From assembly GCF_000423565.1 (NCBI RefSeq), contig NZ_AUIF01000003.1, positions 124,001-188,000 of the forward strand: 64,000 bases of DNA. The letters run 5' to 3'. This document shows, piece by piece, positions 27,041 to 35,023 of this stretch (position 1 is its first letter; the number at the start of each line of letters is the position of its first letter). The translations under genes and the position numbers were made by a program. The notes under the pieces were generated by a model, which saw nothing but the letters and a program-made list of their open reading frames with translations, did not search any database and was not told the origin of the DNA. The DNA comes from Runella zeae DSM 19591. Lineage in GTDB: Bacteria; Bacteroidota; Bacteroidia; Cytophagales; Spirosomataceae.

Positions 27041-28161
27041 TATTTGTTTACTAATTCTTTATAAACGGCCAAAGTCTGCTGAGCCGTATTTTCGGCTTTA
27101 AAATCAGGAAGTCGCTGATAGCCACGCATACGCATGAGCTGCCGAAGCTCAGTGTCATAAATTACCTTCTCTACCGTTGCTTGAATAGATTCGGGCTTGT
27201 CGGCTTCAAAATATACCCCTGCGTCTTCCGCGATTTCGTTAAAAGAGGTACCATCAGTAAGAGCAACGGGGCATCCGCAACTCATAGCTTCTAGGACAGG
27301 TAATCCAAAGCCTTCCATCAGGGAAGGAAAAACAAAGACCTGTGCTTTTTCGTATAATTCTACCAGAGTACTATCATTAAAAATAGGATGATAGACAATT
27401 TGGTCTTGCAGATGATTTCGTTGAAACAAGGTTTTTTCTTCTGCCTTAAAACCACCGCCACCAGCGCATACCAACTTCAAATCTTTGTCTTTGAGCAATG
27501 TAGGTCTAATTGCTTCAACAAAACCTACAAAATTTTTATAATGATCTCGATTCCCAACAAACAATACGTAGCGTTCTGGAAGAGTTAGGTTGTTTAAACC
27601 TTTGGTTTTGAGTACCTGCTTGGCTAAATAATTCCCCAAATGAACAACCCTGATTTTTGATTCATCTATTTCAAAGTGCTCCAAAATTCCCCTTTTAGTA
27701 GCTTGAGATACCGATATGACTACATCGGCACGTTGGAGTAGCTTTTGTTTTAAACCCGAAAGCCCTTTCCCGAATACAGGATATGTTTCCCCATATTTTT
27801 CGCTAATGACGTCATGAAAAGTCAAAACTAGGGGCTTAGTACCTATCTTATTCAAAAAATAAGAATGATAGTAGGTAGGGTGAAAAATATCAAAATTCCC
27901 TTGAGAGAGCTTGGTAGAGCTATAGAGCCTGTTGAGGCGTGAAAATACTTGATTGGCTCGGCGGTTTTTAGCGAGTTTTTGATAGCCTACGGGATGTGAA
28001 TAGCTTACTTCTTTCAAATATTCGCTGTTTGAAAACTTAATCGCTAGTTCAAATTCAATGTCGTTTCGTCCACTAAAAGCATTCATCAACTCATAAAAGT
28101 ATCGAGAAATACCGCCGTATTGGGTACCAGTAAAGGTCTGGTGATCATAAAGGACTTTCAT
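27040..28161 (-). CDS. Glycosyltransferase family 4 (GT-B)
   Basis: A 373-residue enzyme. GTQYGGISRYFYEL at the N-terminus, YVLFVGNRDHYKNF (about 193-206) and LMEGFGLPVLEAMSCGCPV (near 285-303) with the E-x7-E pair place it in the mannosyl/galactosyl GT4 group. Its stop and the next start share one base (TAATG). An 81-bp gap upstream holds a -7 box. Confidence 0.92.
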   Translation of the reverse strand: MKVLYDHQTFTGTQYGGISRYFYELMNAFSGRNDIEFELAIKFSNSEYLKEVSYSHPVGYQKLAKNRRANQVFSRLNRLYSSTKLSQGNFDIFHPTYYHSYFLNKIGTKPLVLTFHDVISEKYGETYPVFGKGLSGLKQKLLQRADVVISVSQATKRGILEHFEIDESKIRVVHLGNYLAKQVLKTKGLNNLTLPERYVLFVGNRDHYKNFVGFVEAIRPTLLKDKDLKLVCAGGGGFKAEEKTLFQRNHLQDQIVYHPIFNDSTLVELYEKAQVFVFPSLMEGFGLPVLEAMSCGCPVALTDGTSFNEIAEDAGVYFEADKPESIQATVEKVIYDTELRQLMRMRGYQRLPDFKAENTAQQTLAVYKELVNK

Positions 28162-28212
28162 GCAACACTATAAATTGATAAAAAACTGACCGCTTTTGGC
28201 AGATATTTCCCG

Positions 28213-28220
28213 CAAAAGTA
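28213..28220 (-). promoter_or_regulatory. -7 box before a GT4 gene
   Basis: Reads TACTTTTG on the minus strand, 52 bp before the ATG at 28161. There is no clear -33 element. Confidence 0.35.
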
Positions 28221-28242
28221 CAAAAAAACTAACAGCTATGGG

Positions 28243-29196
28243 CTATTTAGTTATTTTATGGTAAAGCGGAAAATAAGAAATAGTATCAATGATGCCTTGG
28301 AGTTGTTTTTTGAGCAAGTGCTTCCATGCAGGCATCACCGGAAAAAGCGCCGAACGAAGAGAAAAAATAACAGGAATCTGAGACGTGTGTTGTTGAAGTT
28401 TTAATAAATAGGCTTGAATAAGTGGCTCAACCCCTGAAGTATGAATGAGCTTTGAGAGGGTTTTGTTTTTGACGAAGCACTCTCTAAAATTGATAAAAAT
28501 TAATTTGTCGGTCTGATTTACGGTCCATTCAGCACCCCCAAAATTTAATGTGCGTTCATGAAGATTATGAAGGGCTACATTCCAACCCGTGTTTTTGCAA
28601 ACAAAAACGTTTTTAAAAAATATAGGAACGTAATTGAGCCAAAGTTGGTCGTGATTCATACCCTGACAAACCTCAAAATGGGCGCGGTCGGTGAGTCTTC
28701 CTTTCCACCACTTCAAAAAGTGCGAGTTGTTGTGGGTATTGCGGATAGCCCAAAAACCATTATCGTACATTCCCGTATTTAAAAACAATTTTTCATCGCC
28801 ATAAGTGGCTTTCCCAAATTTGTGTATGATACGCGGGGTTAACACAATTTCATGTTGTTCCACAACCTCAAGTATTTCTGCTACATCGCCCACAAAAAAA
28901 ACAGTAGGGTCAACATACATGAGCGTTTGGCATTGTGTTTTTTGCAAAAAATATTCGGCAAAAAAAGGCTTAGATGCTGCGATGAGTGAAGCTTCATCGT
29001 AGCGTTGTTGTAAAAGCTGTATCTCACTTAGTGGTAGGTCGTTGAGAGAAATAATATTACTATCGGAGACCGTAGGATTAGCATCTACTATTCCTATTTT
29101 AAAAGAAATATGGGAAGGAAGACTCTCGCCTAATACCTTAGTAAAAGGAAGCTGTGCGACAGTACAAACGGTAAATATCAAAGTTTGGCTAGCCAT
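28243..29196 (-). CDS. GT-A glycosyltransferase, GT8-like, with altered DXD
   Basis: A 317-residue protein clearly related to its upstream neighbour: both start with a TLxFTxC-type strand, share KPFF/KPYF, LTPR/LTPH, LNTGxY, ALxxLHER-type blocks and a GWN motif. The metal-binding site here is YVDPTVFF, where the neighbour has YFDPDIIV; loss of the second Asp may weaken metal or donor binding. The rest of the fold is intact, so it is probably expressed and folded. Its first 19 bp overlap the end of the neighbour. Confidence 0.75.
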   Translation of the reverse strand: MASQTLIFTVCTVAQLPFTKVLGESLPSHISFKIGIVDANPTVSDSNIISLNDLPLSEIQLLQQRYDEASLIAASKPFFAEYFLQKTQCQTLMYVDPTVFFVGDVAEILEVVEQHEIVLTPRIIHKFGKATYGDEKLFLNTGMYDNGFWAIRNTHNNSHFLKWWKGRLTDRAHFEVCQGMNHDQLWLNYVPIFFKNVFVCKNTGWNVALHNLHERTLNFGGAEWTVNQTDKLIFINFRECFVKNKTLSKLIHTSGVEPLIQAYLLKLQQHTSQIPVIFSLRSALFPVMPAWKHLLKKQLQGIIDTISYFPLYHKITK

Positions 29197-30149
29197 TTTT
29201 CAAATGGTTTTTTTAGAAATTCTCTTACACGTAGGTATTTATAGAGAGGTTCAGGTTTAATATAAAAGCATGAGAATTGTCGATAGTAAGCGTTGTGATT
29301 TTGTAATAACTCTGAGCGATAAAAATCAAAAAGAGCTACCAAATCAGGTCTTTGCTCAAAAGTAAATCTATCTTGATACTTAGAAATGACGTTGGGTTTG
29401 GCGGGGTCATAACCACTATAGTGAAAAAACACCACAGGTAGGTTATTGACAGAATGCGTGCCTTCTTTGAAAGAGAAGCGACGCTCGTGCAGATTCCAGT
29501 AGGCGGCGTTCCAGCCGGGATGTTTTTCAACGTGGATGTTGTTCCAAAAAATTGGGGCAAAATTCACCCAATTTTGATCTACAAAAAGCCCATTACATAA
29601 ATCTATCTTACATTCATCAAAAAGTTTTTCTTCCCACCACTTCACAAAATCAAGTGCTTCGGGGCTTTTTCTTAAAGCAATAAAACCAAGATTGTAAACG
29701 CCTGTATTTAAGTGATGAAGCTCATTGGGTGTAAGTTGGTCATCAATAGGCGTAGTTAGATGAGGAGTAAGTACAAAATCGTGCTTTTGGAGGAGATTCT
29801 CTAACTCTGTCAGTGGTTGATAGACAATGATATCGGGGTCAAAATAAATGACATTACTGACTTGGGGAACACGTTCAAAAAAATACCTAAAGAAATAAGG
29901 TTTTACTGCCGTATTTAGCTCGGTGATGTTGTAGTGTTCACACATTTCTTGAAGGCTACTGATGCCTATATTATGCAACTCCAACAGCTCGAAATCTGGA
30001 AGCATATCAGGCGGCACTTGGGCTACATCTAGCCGATCTACAAGCCCAATGATAAAGCGAATGTGAGGGTTGGTTCGCCTCAATGAGTCGCCTAAAGTGC
30101 GAGCCTGAGCCAGATAGTTGATGGAGCAAAGCGTAAAAGCTAATGTCAT
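29178..30149 (-). CDS. GT-A glycosyltransferase, GT8-like
   Basis: A 323-residue protein. FTLCSINYLAQARTLGDSL at the start, DXD in YFDPDIIV (about 98-105), HHLNTGVYNLGFIAL, DQNWVNFAPIFW and NAAYWNLHERRF are features of the nucleotide-diphospho-sugar transferase (GT8-type) fold. It lies 39 bp after a GT4 gene and overlaps its paralogue downstream, an obvious tandem duplication. Confidence 0.82.
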   Translation of the reverse strand: MTLAFTLCSINYLAQARTLGDSLRRTNPHIRFIIGLVDRLDVAQVPPDMLPDFELLELHNIGISSLQEMCEHYNITELNTAVKPYFFRYFFERVPQVSNVIYFDPDIIVYQPLTELENLLQKHDFVLTPHLTTPIDDQLTPNELHHLNTGVYNLGFIALRKSPEALDFVKWWEEKLFDECKIDLCNGLFVDQNWVNFAPIFWNNIHVEKHPGWNAAYWNLHERRFSFKEGTHSVNNLPVVFFHYSGYDPAKPNVISKYQDRFTFEQRPDLVALFDFYRSELLQNHNAYYRQFSCFYIKPEPLYKYLRVREFLKKPFEKWLAKL

Positions 30150-30188
30150 TGTCAGAGAGATTTTTATTCAACAAAAAAGACAGCCCCT

Positions 30189-31373
30189 TTAATGGCATAG
30201 TTCGTGTACGATTTTCATCACATTGTCTACGCTTTCAATTGTAGGATGTCGTTCCAGCACTTTGCGTTTAGCATTTTGGCCTAATTCATCTCTCAAAGAA
30301 GGATTTTCGATGAGTTCAATGATTCGGTCGCTCATTTGGGTTTCATCCAGATAGTTCACCACAAAACCTGCATCCGTTTCGACTAGCTCAGGCGTCCCGC
30401 CTGCTTTATCAAAACATACAATTGGCTTGGCTGCTAAAGCACTTTCTAGTACTACCAAAGGGTAAGGGTCTTCGCGAGAGGTAAGAGCAAAGACATCGAA
30501 TTGACTCAAATATTGAAAAACTTCGGAAGTAAGTCCCACGTGAATGATACGGTCAGCGATTTCCATTTTTTCGGCATCAAATCGCTGCACCTCATAAAGT
30601 TCTGAATTAGGATTCATACCTACCCATACAAAATAAATAGGCTTAGTTTGGCATCTTTTGATTACTTGCTGAGCTACCATCATAAAGACGTCGTTGCCTT
30701 TGCGCCACTCGGCATGTCCGCATCCACCTACCAAGATAGCGTTGTTAGGAAGCCCCATTTTTTTTCGGATATCTACTTTTTTACCTTCTTCGATATTTTT
30801 AAGAATTTGGGGAGCGTCTATAATTTGGAAGGTGCTAGTTTGGTGATGTGGGTATTGATAGTTTTTATGGAAATAATTTGCCACCGCTTTGGAGACCACA
30901 ATGAGGTGGTTGGTTCGGCTCATCAAATAATCCATATCAGAGGGATCACTGAATTTTTTAATGGACATCTCTAGCTCGTGGGCAAATAAAACCGTGGGCG
31001 CAGTTAGGAAGGTGAGTTGATGGTAAGTCGCTGCCGAACCGATGGTGTTTACAAAAATAAGCCCAAAATCTTGAGCCATCATATAATCACGAAACTTCTG
31101 CCACCGCCTTTCTAATATCCTTTGTTTCAGATAGTTTTCGAAACCTAATATTTTTAGAAACTGAGATAAAAACCCATTCAGATAAACATCGCCCAAGCGA
31201 GGTAATCGAGTGGTGGGAAGTAGCGCCCTGAAATCATCCTCAAGGGGACCATCACTGCACAACAATAAATGCATGGAGACGCCCCGTTGTTTCAGATGCT
31301 GTAGCAATTGCAACAATACGATTTGACCTCCAGCGCGGTTAGCGTCATGGCTTATGAAAAGGATTTTCTTCAT
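30189..31373 (-). CDS. Glycosyltransferase family 4 (GT-B)
   Basis: A 394-residue enzyme with SHDANRAGGQIVLLQLL at the N-terminus, VGGCGHAEWRKGNDVF (about 210-225) and ALTSREDPYPLVVLESAL (near 300-317), which contains E-x7-E. It resembles the upstream GT4 gene in this motif (TSREDPFPLVMIES), so the two are likely duplicates. They overlap by one base. Confidence 0.92.
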   Translation of the reverse strand: MKKILFISHDANRAGGQIVLLQLLQHLKQRGVSMHLLLCSDGPLEDDFRALLPTTRLPRLGDVYLNGFLSQFLKILGFENYLKQRILERRWQKFRDYMMAQDFGLIFVNTIGSAATYHQLTFLTAPTVLFAHELEMSIKKFSDPSDMDYLMSRTNHLIVVSKAVANYFHKNYQYPHHQTSTFQIIDAPQILKNIEEGKKVDIRKKMGLPNNAILVGGCGHAEWRKGNDVFMMVAQQVIKRCQTKPIYFVWVGMNPNSELYEVQRFDAEKMEIADRIIHVGLTSEVFQYLSQFDVFALTSREDPYPLVVLESALAAKPIVCFDKAGGTPELVETDAGFVVNYLDETQMSDRIIELIENPSLRDELGQNAKRKVLERHPTIESVDNVMKIVHELCH

Positions 31374-32476
31374 TAAAAATTCGCTAATAAATTCTGCCAG
31401 TTTCCTAGCTGCTGATGTATATCAAACTCCAAACCTCTGTTTTTCAGTATGTTTTTGTCAATTTTGATAGTACCGTTCATTACGTTTTGCATGATTTGGG
31501 CGAGTTTAGGAATATCAAAAGCTGGTGCAACTTCTCCCATACCAGGCAGTACAAACTCGCTGATTCCGCCGGAGTTGAAACCGACGATAGGTTTTTGGAG
31601 ATAGGCTGATTCAATCATCACAAGAGGAAAAGGGTCTTCGCGTGAAGTGAGTACAAACCCATCGCAAATATTGAGATAATCATAATAATCTTGCCCACCT
31701 TTAGGCCCTAGTGCGATGAAATTCAGGTTTTCGCGCTTTACCCTTTCTTGTAAATAGTACGAAACCCCGTATTCGCTATAGCTTCCTAACCATACAATGT
31801 AGGCGTTTTTGGGAAGATGTGATAGCAAGTCGGGGACCATATCATATCCTTTCCTCATGCCCATGGTACCTGACATGAGCCAAACAAAAGCATCTTTTGG
31901 GATACCAAGTTGTTCTTTAAGAGTGGCAGGGTTTTGTTGGAGGGGGATTTTGCCCGTATCAATGAAAGAATGTAAGAGCTTGACATTGGGAGCGCCCATT
32001 CTTTGGAGTTGTTGTACTACTATTTGCGAACATCCAATGGTGGTTTGGGCATGCGTCAACATTTCGGCAAAAGAATCGGCGCGTAATGTTTCGAAAGTTT
32101 CCAAAAGTTCATGAACGTGTACTACATAGGGGATATTTAGCTTACGGGCCAGTCGGGCAAACTGAGGCATCGTAATCGTGTTGAAGTACCACAAATCGGG
32201 CTTAAATTCTTGATGAATTTTTTTGATGTAGCTCTCTTCGGGAGTAAGGCCAAATGTGCGATGATAAACAGCTTCGACGGCATAGTATGGTAGCCCACGA
32301 TGAAACTTATGGATGTAAGTCGCGTCGGCGGGGGAGTTTTTTGCAAACAATTCTCCTGCTTGGCGCGAATAAACGGCGGTCTTTATCTCACTTCCTGCTA
32401 AGTGTTTTATCAAATACCAAAGCACCATCTCCGAGCCTGTCCGCGCTCCGGTAGGGGTAAAAAACAAAATTTTCAT
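31373..32476 (-). CDS. Glycosyltransferase family 4 (GT-B)
   Basis: A 367-residue enzyme. It has TPTGARTGSEMVLWYLI at the start, MSGTMGMRKGYDMV (about 202-215) and LTSREDPFPLVMIESAYLQ (near 276-294). It is 3 bp after a GT2 gene and one base into the next GT4 gene, so it sits in the middle of a tightly coupled run. Confidence 0.92.
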   Translation of the reverse strand: MKILFFTPTGARTGSEMVLWYLIKHLAGSEIKTAVYSRQAGELFAKNSPADATYIHKFHRGLPYYAVEAVYHRTFGLTPEESYIKKIHQEFKPDLWYFNTITMPQFARLARKLNIPYVVHVHELLETFETLRADSFAEMLTHAQTTIGCSQIVVQQLQRMGAPNVKLLHSFIDTGKIPLQQNPATLKEQLGIPKDAFVWLMSGTMGMRKGYDMVPDLLSHLPKNAYIVWLGSYSEYGVSYYLQERVKRENLNFIALGPKGGQDYYDYLNICDGFVLTSREDPFPLVMIESAYLQKPIVGFNSGGISEFVLPGMGEVAPAFDIPKLAQIMQNVMNGTIKIDKNILKNRGLEFDIHQQLGNWQNLLANF

Positions 32477-32479
32477 GCG

Positions 32480-33472
32480 TTAGACATGGCTCTTTGGGTC
32501 GAGCTTATAAAAGTAAGGCTTGTTGCGAATGATTTTCCAAAAATAGGTAGAAAACAACCAAACTTTACGTGTAAAGTCTTTTTGTTGTTCAAGTTGGCCA
32601 AAAGGATTGCGGAATTTAGAGATATTGAGTGCTATTTTCCAGCCAAAATACACCGGTATCATCAAATAATAATTGAGCATTAAACCTAAGTATCGGCCAA
32701 TGCCGAATTCTTTGCGTACCCACACAAGGTTAGATAGCTGAATTTGCGGATAAAACTTATTGACAATCGTAATGAGTACATCTTTTCGTTTGGGGTTGCT
32801 TCCCCATTCGTGATGTATATAGCCACAATCTTCAAAAACCTTGAGTTTGCCAACACGCCCTAAACGACAGTTCCATTCGACATCTTCTCCGTACAAAAAG
32901 AAGTCTTCATCCATATATCCTGCCTTTTCGACTACTTCACGTTTGACGAGTAAAAAGGCAGCCGGAATCCAATCGACTTGGTCAGGGTCGTTGTAGTGGG
33001 TTTCGGGGATAAACTTTTCTAGCAACTTCTCAAAAATACGCCCTGGAGGATGTACATACAGGGAGCGTTTAAAAACCGCTAAACTTCTAAAAAAAGGACG
33101 GGGGGTTTTGTCCGAAAACAATTGAATGCCTCCGCAAGCAGCAGTATCAGGTTGGGTATCTAATCGTTGGACACAGCGGCTGATGATATCGTCGAGGAGC
33201 TCGGTGTCAGAGTTGAGCAGCAAATAGTAGCGACCTTTTGCGGCTCTCATGCCTTTATTGTTGGCTCTCGAAAAACCAGCATTGTAGCCCATATCAAGCC
33301 ACTGGATTTCGTTAAACTCTTGTTGAATAATACCCTTGGCTCCGTCTTGTGAGTCGTTGTCGACCACGATTATCTCAAAACTTACCCCTTTTGTATGCGC
33401 ATAGATAGAGCGAATACAATCGGTCGTCAGTTTAAGAGTTTTATAATGAATGATAATAATTGAAACGTCCAT
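32480..33472 (-). CDS. Glycosyltransferase family 2, rhamnosyltransferase-like
   Basis: A 330-residue GT-A enzyme: VSIIIIHYKTLKLTTDCI, VVDNDSQDGA (near 36-45), NAGFSRANNKG and the DXD-type LLLNSDTELLDD (about 82-93), then FFLYGEDVEWNCRLGR, the ED catalytic element. The pattern is that of WbbL/rhamnosyltransferase-like GT2 enzymes with a hydrophobic C-terminal region. The sugar is not certain. Confidence 0.9.
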   Translation of the reverse strand: MDVSIIIIHYKTLKLTTDCIRSIYAHTKGVSFEIIVVDNDSQDGAKGIIQQEFNEIQWLDMGYNAGFSRANNKGMRAAKGRYYLLLNSDTELLDDIISRCVQRLDTQPDTAACGGIQLFSDKTPRPFFRSLAVFKRSLYVHPPGRIFEKLLEKFIPETHYNDPDQVDWIPAAFLLVKREVVEKAGYMDEDFFLYGEDVEWNCRLGRVGKLKVFEDCGYIHHEWGSNPKRKDVLITIVNKFYPQIQLSNLVWVRKEFGIGRYLGLMLNYYLMIPVYFGWKIALNISKFRNPFGQLEQQKDFTRKVWLFSTYFWKIIRNKPYFYKLDPKSHV

Positions 33473-33557
33473 TCAAAAGTTATATCGAAAAAACACTCCC
33501 TAAACACAGACAATTGGTAGAGTCAGTGCCAAAAGGTGAGTGTTGAAAGATAATGAA

Positions 33558-34211
33558 TTAATAAACCTTATAACTCGGAGTAGGTCTTTTTTCGGCTGGG
33601 TTACCCATATATACACCCCAAGCTTCGGTGTTTTTGGTGATAGAGGCTCCCATCGCTACGAGCGTTCCTTCGGCGATAGTAGTGTAGTCGCGAATGGTAG
33701 AGTTTACCCCAAAAAAACAATAAGATTCTACTAAGCAGTGCCCCGACAGTACCACATGAGAAGTGAAAAATACATGATCTTTGATAAGACCATGATGACC
33801 GATGTGGTTGCCACTCCAGAGTACACAATTATTACCAATTTTTGTAAAAGGTTGAATCGTATTATCTTCTAAGATAAAGCAGTTTTCCCCGATTTCATTG
33901 CCAAACCAAGTTGCTTTTGAGCTGATATAAGAAATAAATTCATATCCTTTTGCTTTGGCTTCTAAGTAAACTTTCTCCCGATTTTTGTTCATTTTGCGTC
34001 CGGTCATAGGAGCAAAAAACTTAAATTCAGTAGGAGGGAAAAACTTTTCTACGTCTTCAAATGCTACTACTGGGAGTCCCCAAAAAGTAGTTTCTTTTAA
34101 ATATTCTTGATTGACCGTGAAGGCCACTACATCGTGTTCGGAATCGTGAGTTAAGTAAAAGTGCGCTAATTCTGCGGTATCTAGTACTCCAAAAATTACA
34201 ACCTTCGCCAT
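33558..34211 (-). CDS. NeuD-like sugar O-acyltransferase (left-handed beta helix)
   Basis: I use the ATG at 34209-34211 (MAKVVIFGVLDTAELA), since related proteins begin with this Rossmann-like strand; an in-frame ATG lies 11 codons upstream. The 217-residue protein has an N-terminal PglD/NeuD-type domain and a hexapeptide-repeat helix (ENCFILEDNTIQPFTKIG, NCVLWSGNHIGHH, VFFTSHVVLSGHC, CFFGVNSTIRDYT). His residues in GHHG-like turns are possible catalytic bases. With WbqC and the DegT aminotransferase nearby, it probably acylates an amino sugar. Confidence 0.87.
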   Translation of the reverse strand: MAKVVIFGVLDTAELAHFYLTHDSEHDVVAFTVNQEYLKETTFWGLPVVAFEDVEKFFPPTEFKFFAPMTGRKMNKNREKVYLEAKAKGYEFISYISSKATWFGNEIGENCFILEDNTIQPFTKIGNNCVLWSGNHIGHHGLIKDHVFFTSHVVLSGHCLVESYCFFGVNSTIRDYTTIAEGTLVAMGASITKNTEAWGVYMGNPAEKRPTPSYKVY

Positions 34212-34268
34212 GTATGTTAAGTGTAAAAAGTGTGAAGTATCCAACTCGATACTCTATCCTCAAAATGA

Positions 34269-34967
34269 TTAAACCAATTCGTATTCGTTTAAAAAACCTT
34301 GGATGGTGGTTACATCATTAAACATCATGATGTCTATGATAGAAAGCCAAGGAACAAATTCATTCTTAAACTGTGGATATTCAATAGATTTAGATTTTAT
34401 AAAACTCAATTGGATATCAGCTTGCTCAAAAATATTTTTGTCATATAGCTCCGTTCCTCCGATGGGGTTAATATAGTGGCTAGCGTTTTCTTGTTTACAA
34501 ATATCAAGAATTCTTTCTTGAGCTTTTAAGTGAGTGTTTTGATAAATACTCGAACTTGGTACTATCTTTACTTGCATGCCCAAATAGTCTCTCAATACCC
34601 ACAAACTACTACATATCCAGTCACTTACTTTTTCGGCGTCTAAATTGATGATTTTTTCGGTGACTGCAAAAGCCGAAAAATAAAAGGGGGCTTTTTTATA
34701 GGCTTGTTCGAGGGTTTTTAGAAATTTTCCTCGCCATTTAGGGTCTTTACTCAACACGATTTCATTGATGAGCTTATTTTGACTAGCATCTTGTAGGGGA
34801 ATCGTAAACAAATAAGCTTGACCATTTACTAAAATCCTGTTACGATTAATCCACCCTTTATTGATATAGTTAACGTCATCATATACCACAAACTTATCTA
34901 CGGCATTCATGAGTTGTAAATACCCAATGTAAGGCATAAAATAAGGCTGCATGATTCCTAGATGCAT
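34269..34967 (-). CDS. WbqC family protein
   Basis: A 232-residue protein of the WbqC family, starting GIMQPYFMPYIGYLQLMN with VVYDDVNYINKGWINRNRI soon after and HYINPIGGTELYD near 165-177. WbqC proteins are found next to DegT/DnrJ aminotransferases and acyltransferases in O-antigen loci, as here. A role in making an acylated amino sugar has been suggested, but the reaction is not established as far as I know. Confidence 0.92.
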   Translation of the reverse strand: MHLGIMQPYFMPYIGYLQLMNAVDKFVVYDDVNYINKGWINRNRILVNGQAYLFTIPLQDASQNKLINEIVLSKDPKWRGKFLKTLEQAYKKAPFYFSAFAVTEKIINLDAEKVSDWICSSLWVLRDYLGMQVKIVPSSSIYQNTHLKAQERILDICKQENASHYINPIGGTELYDKNIFEQADIQLSFIKSKSIEYPQFKNEFVPWLSIIDIMMFNDVTTIQGFLNEYELV

Positions 34968-35023
34968 GAAAACAAAGGTTTTGGTTTAGACTGATTTATT
35001 TTATAAAGAACCCAACGAAAGAA

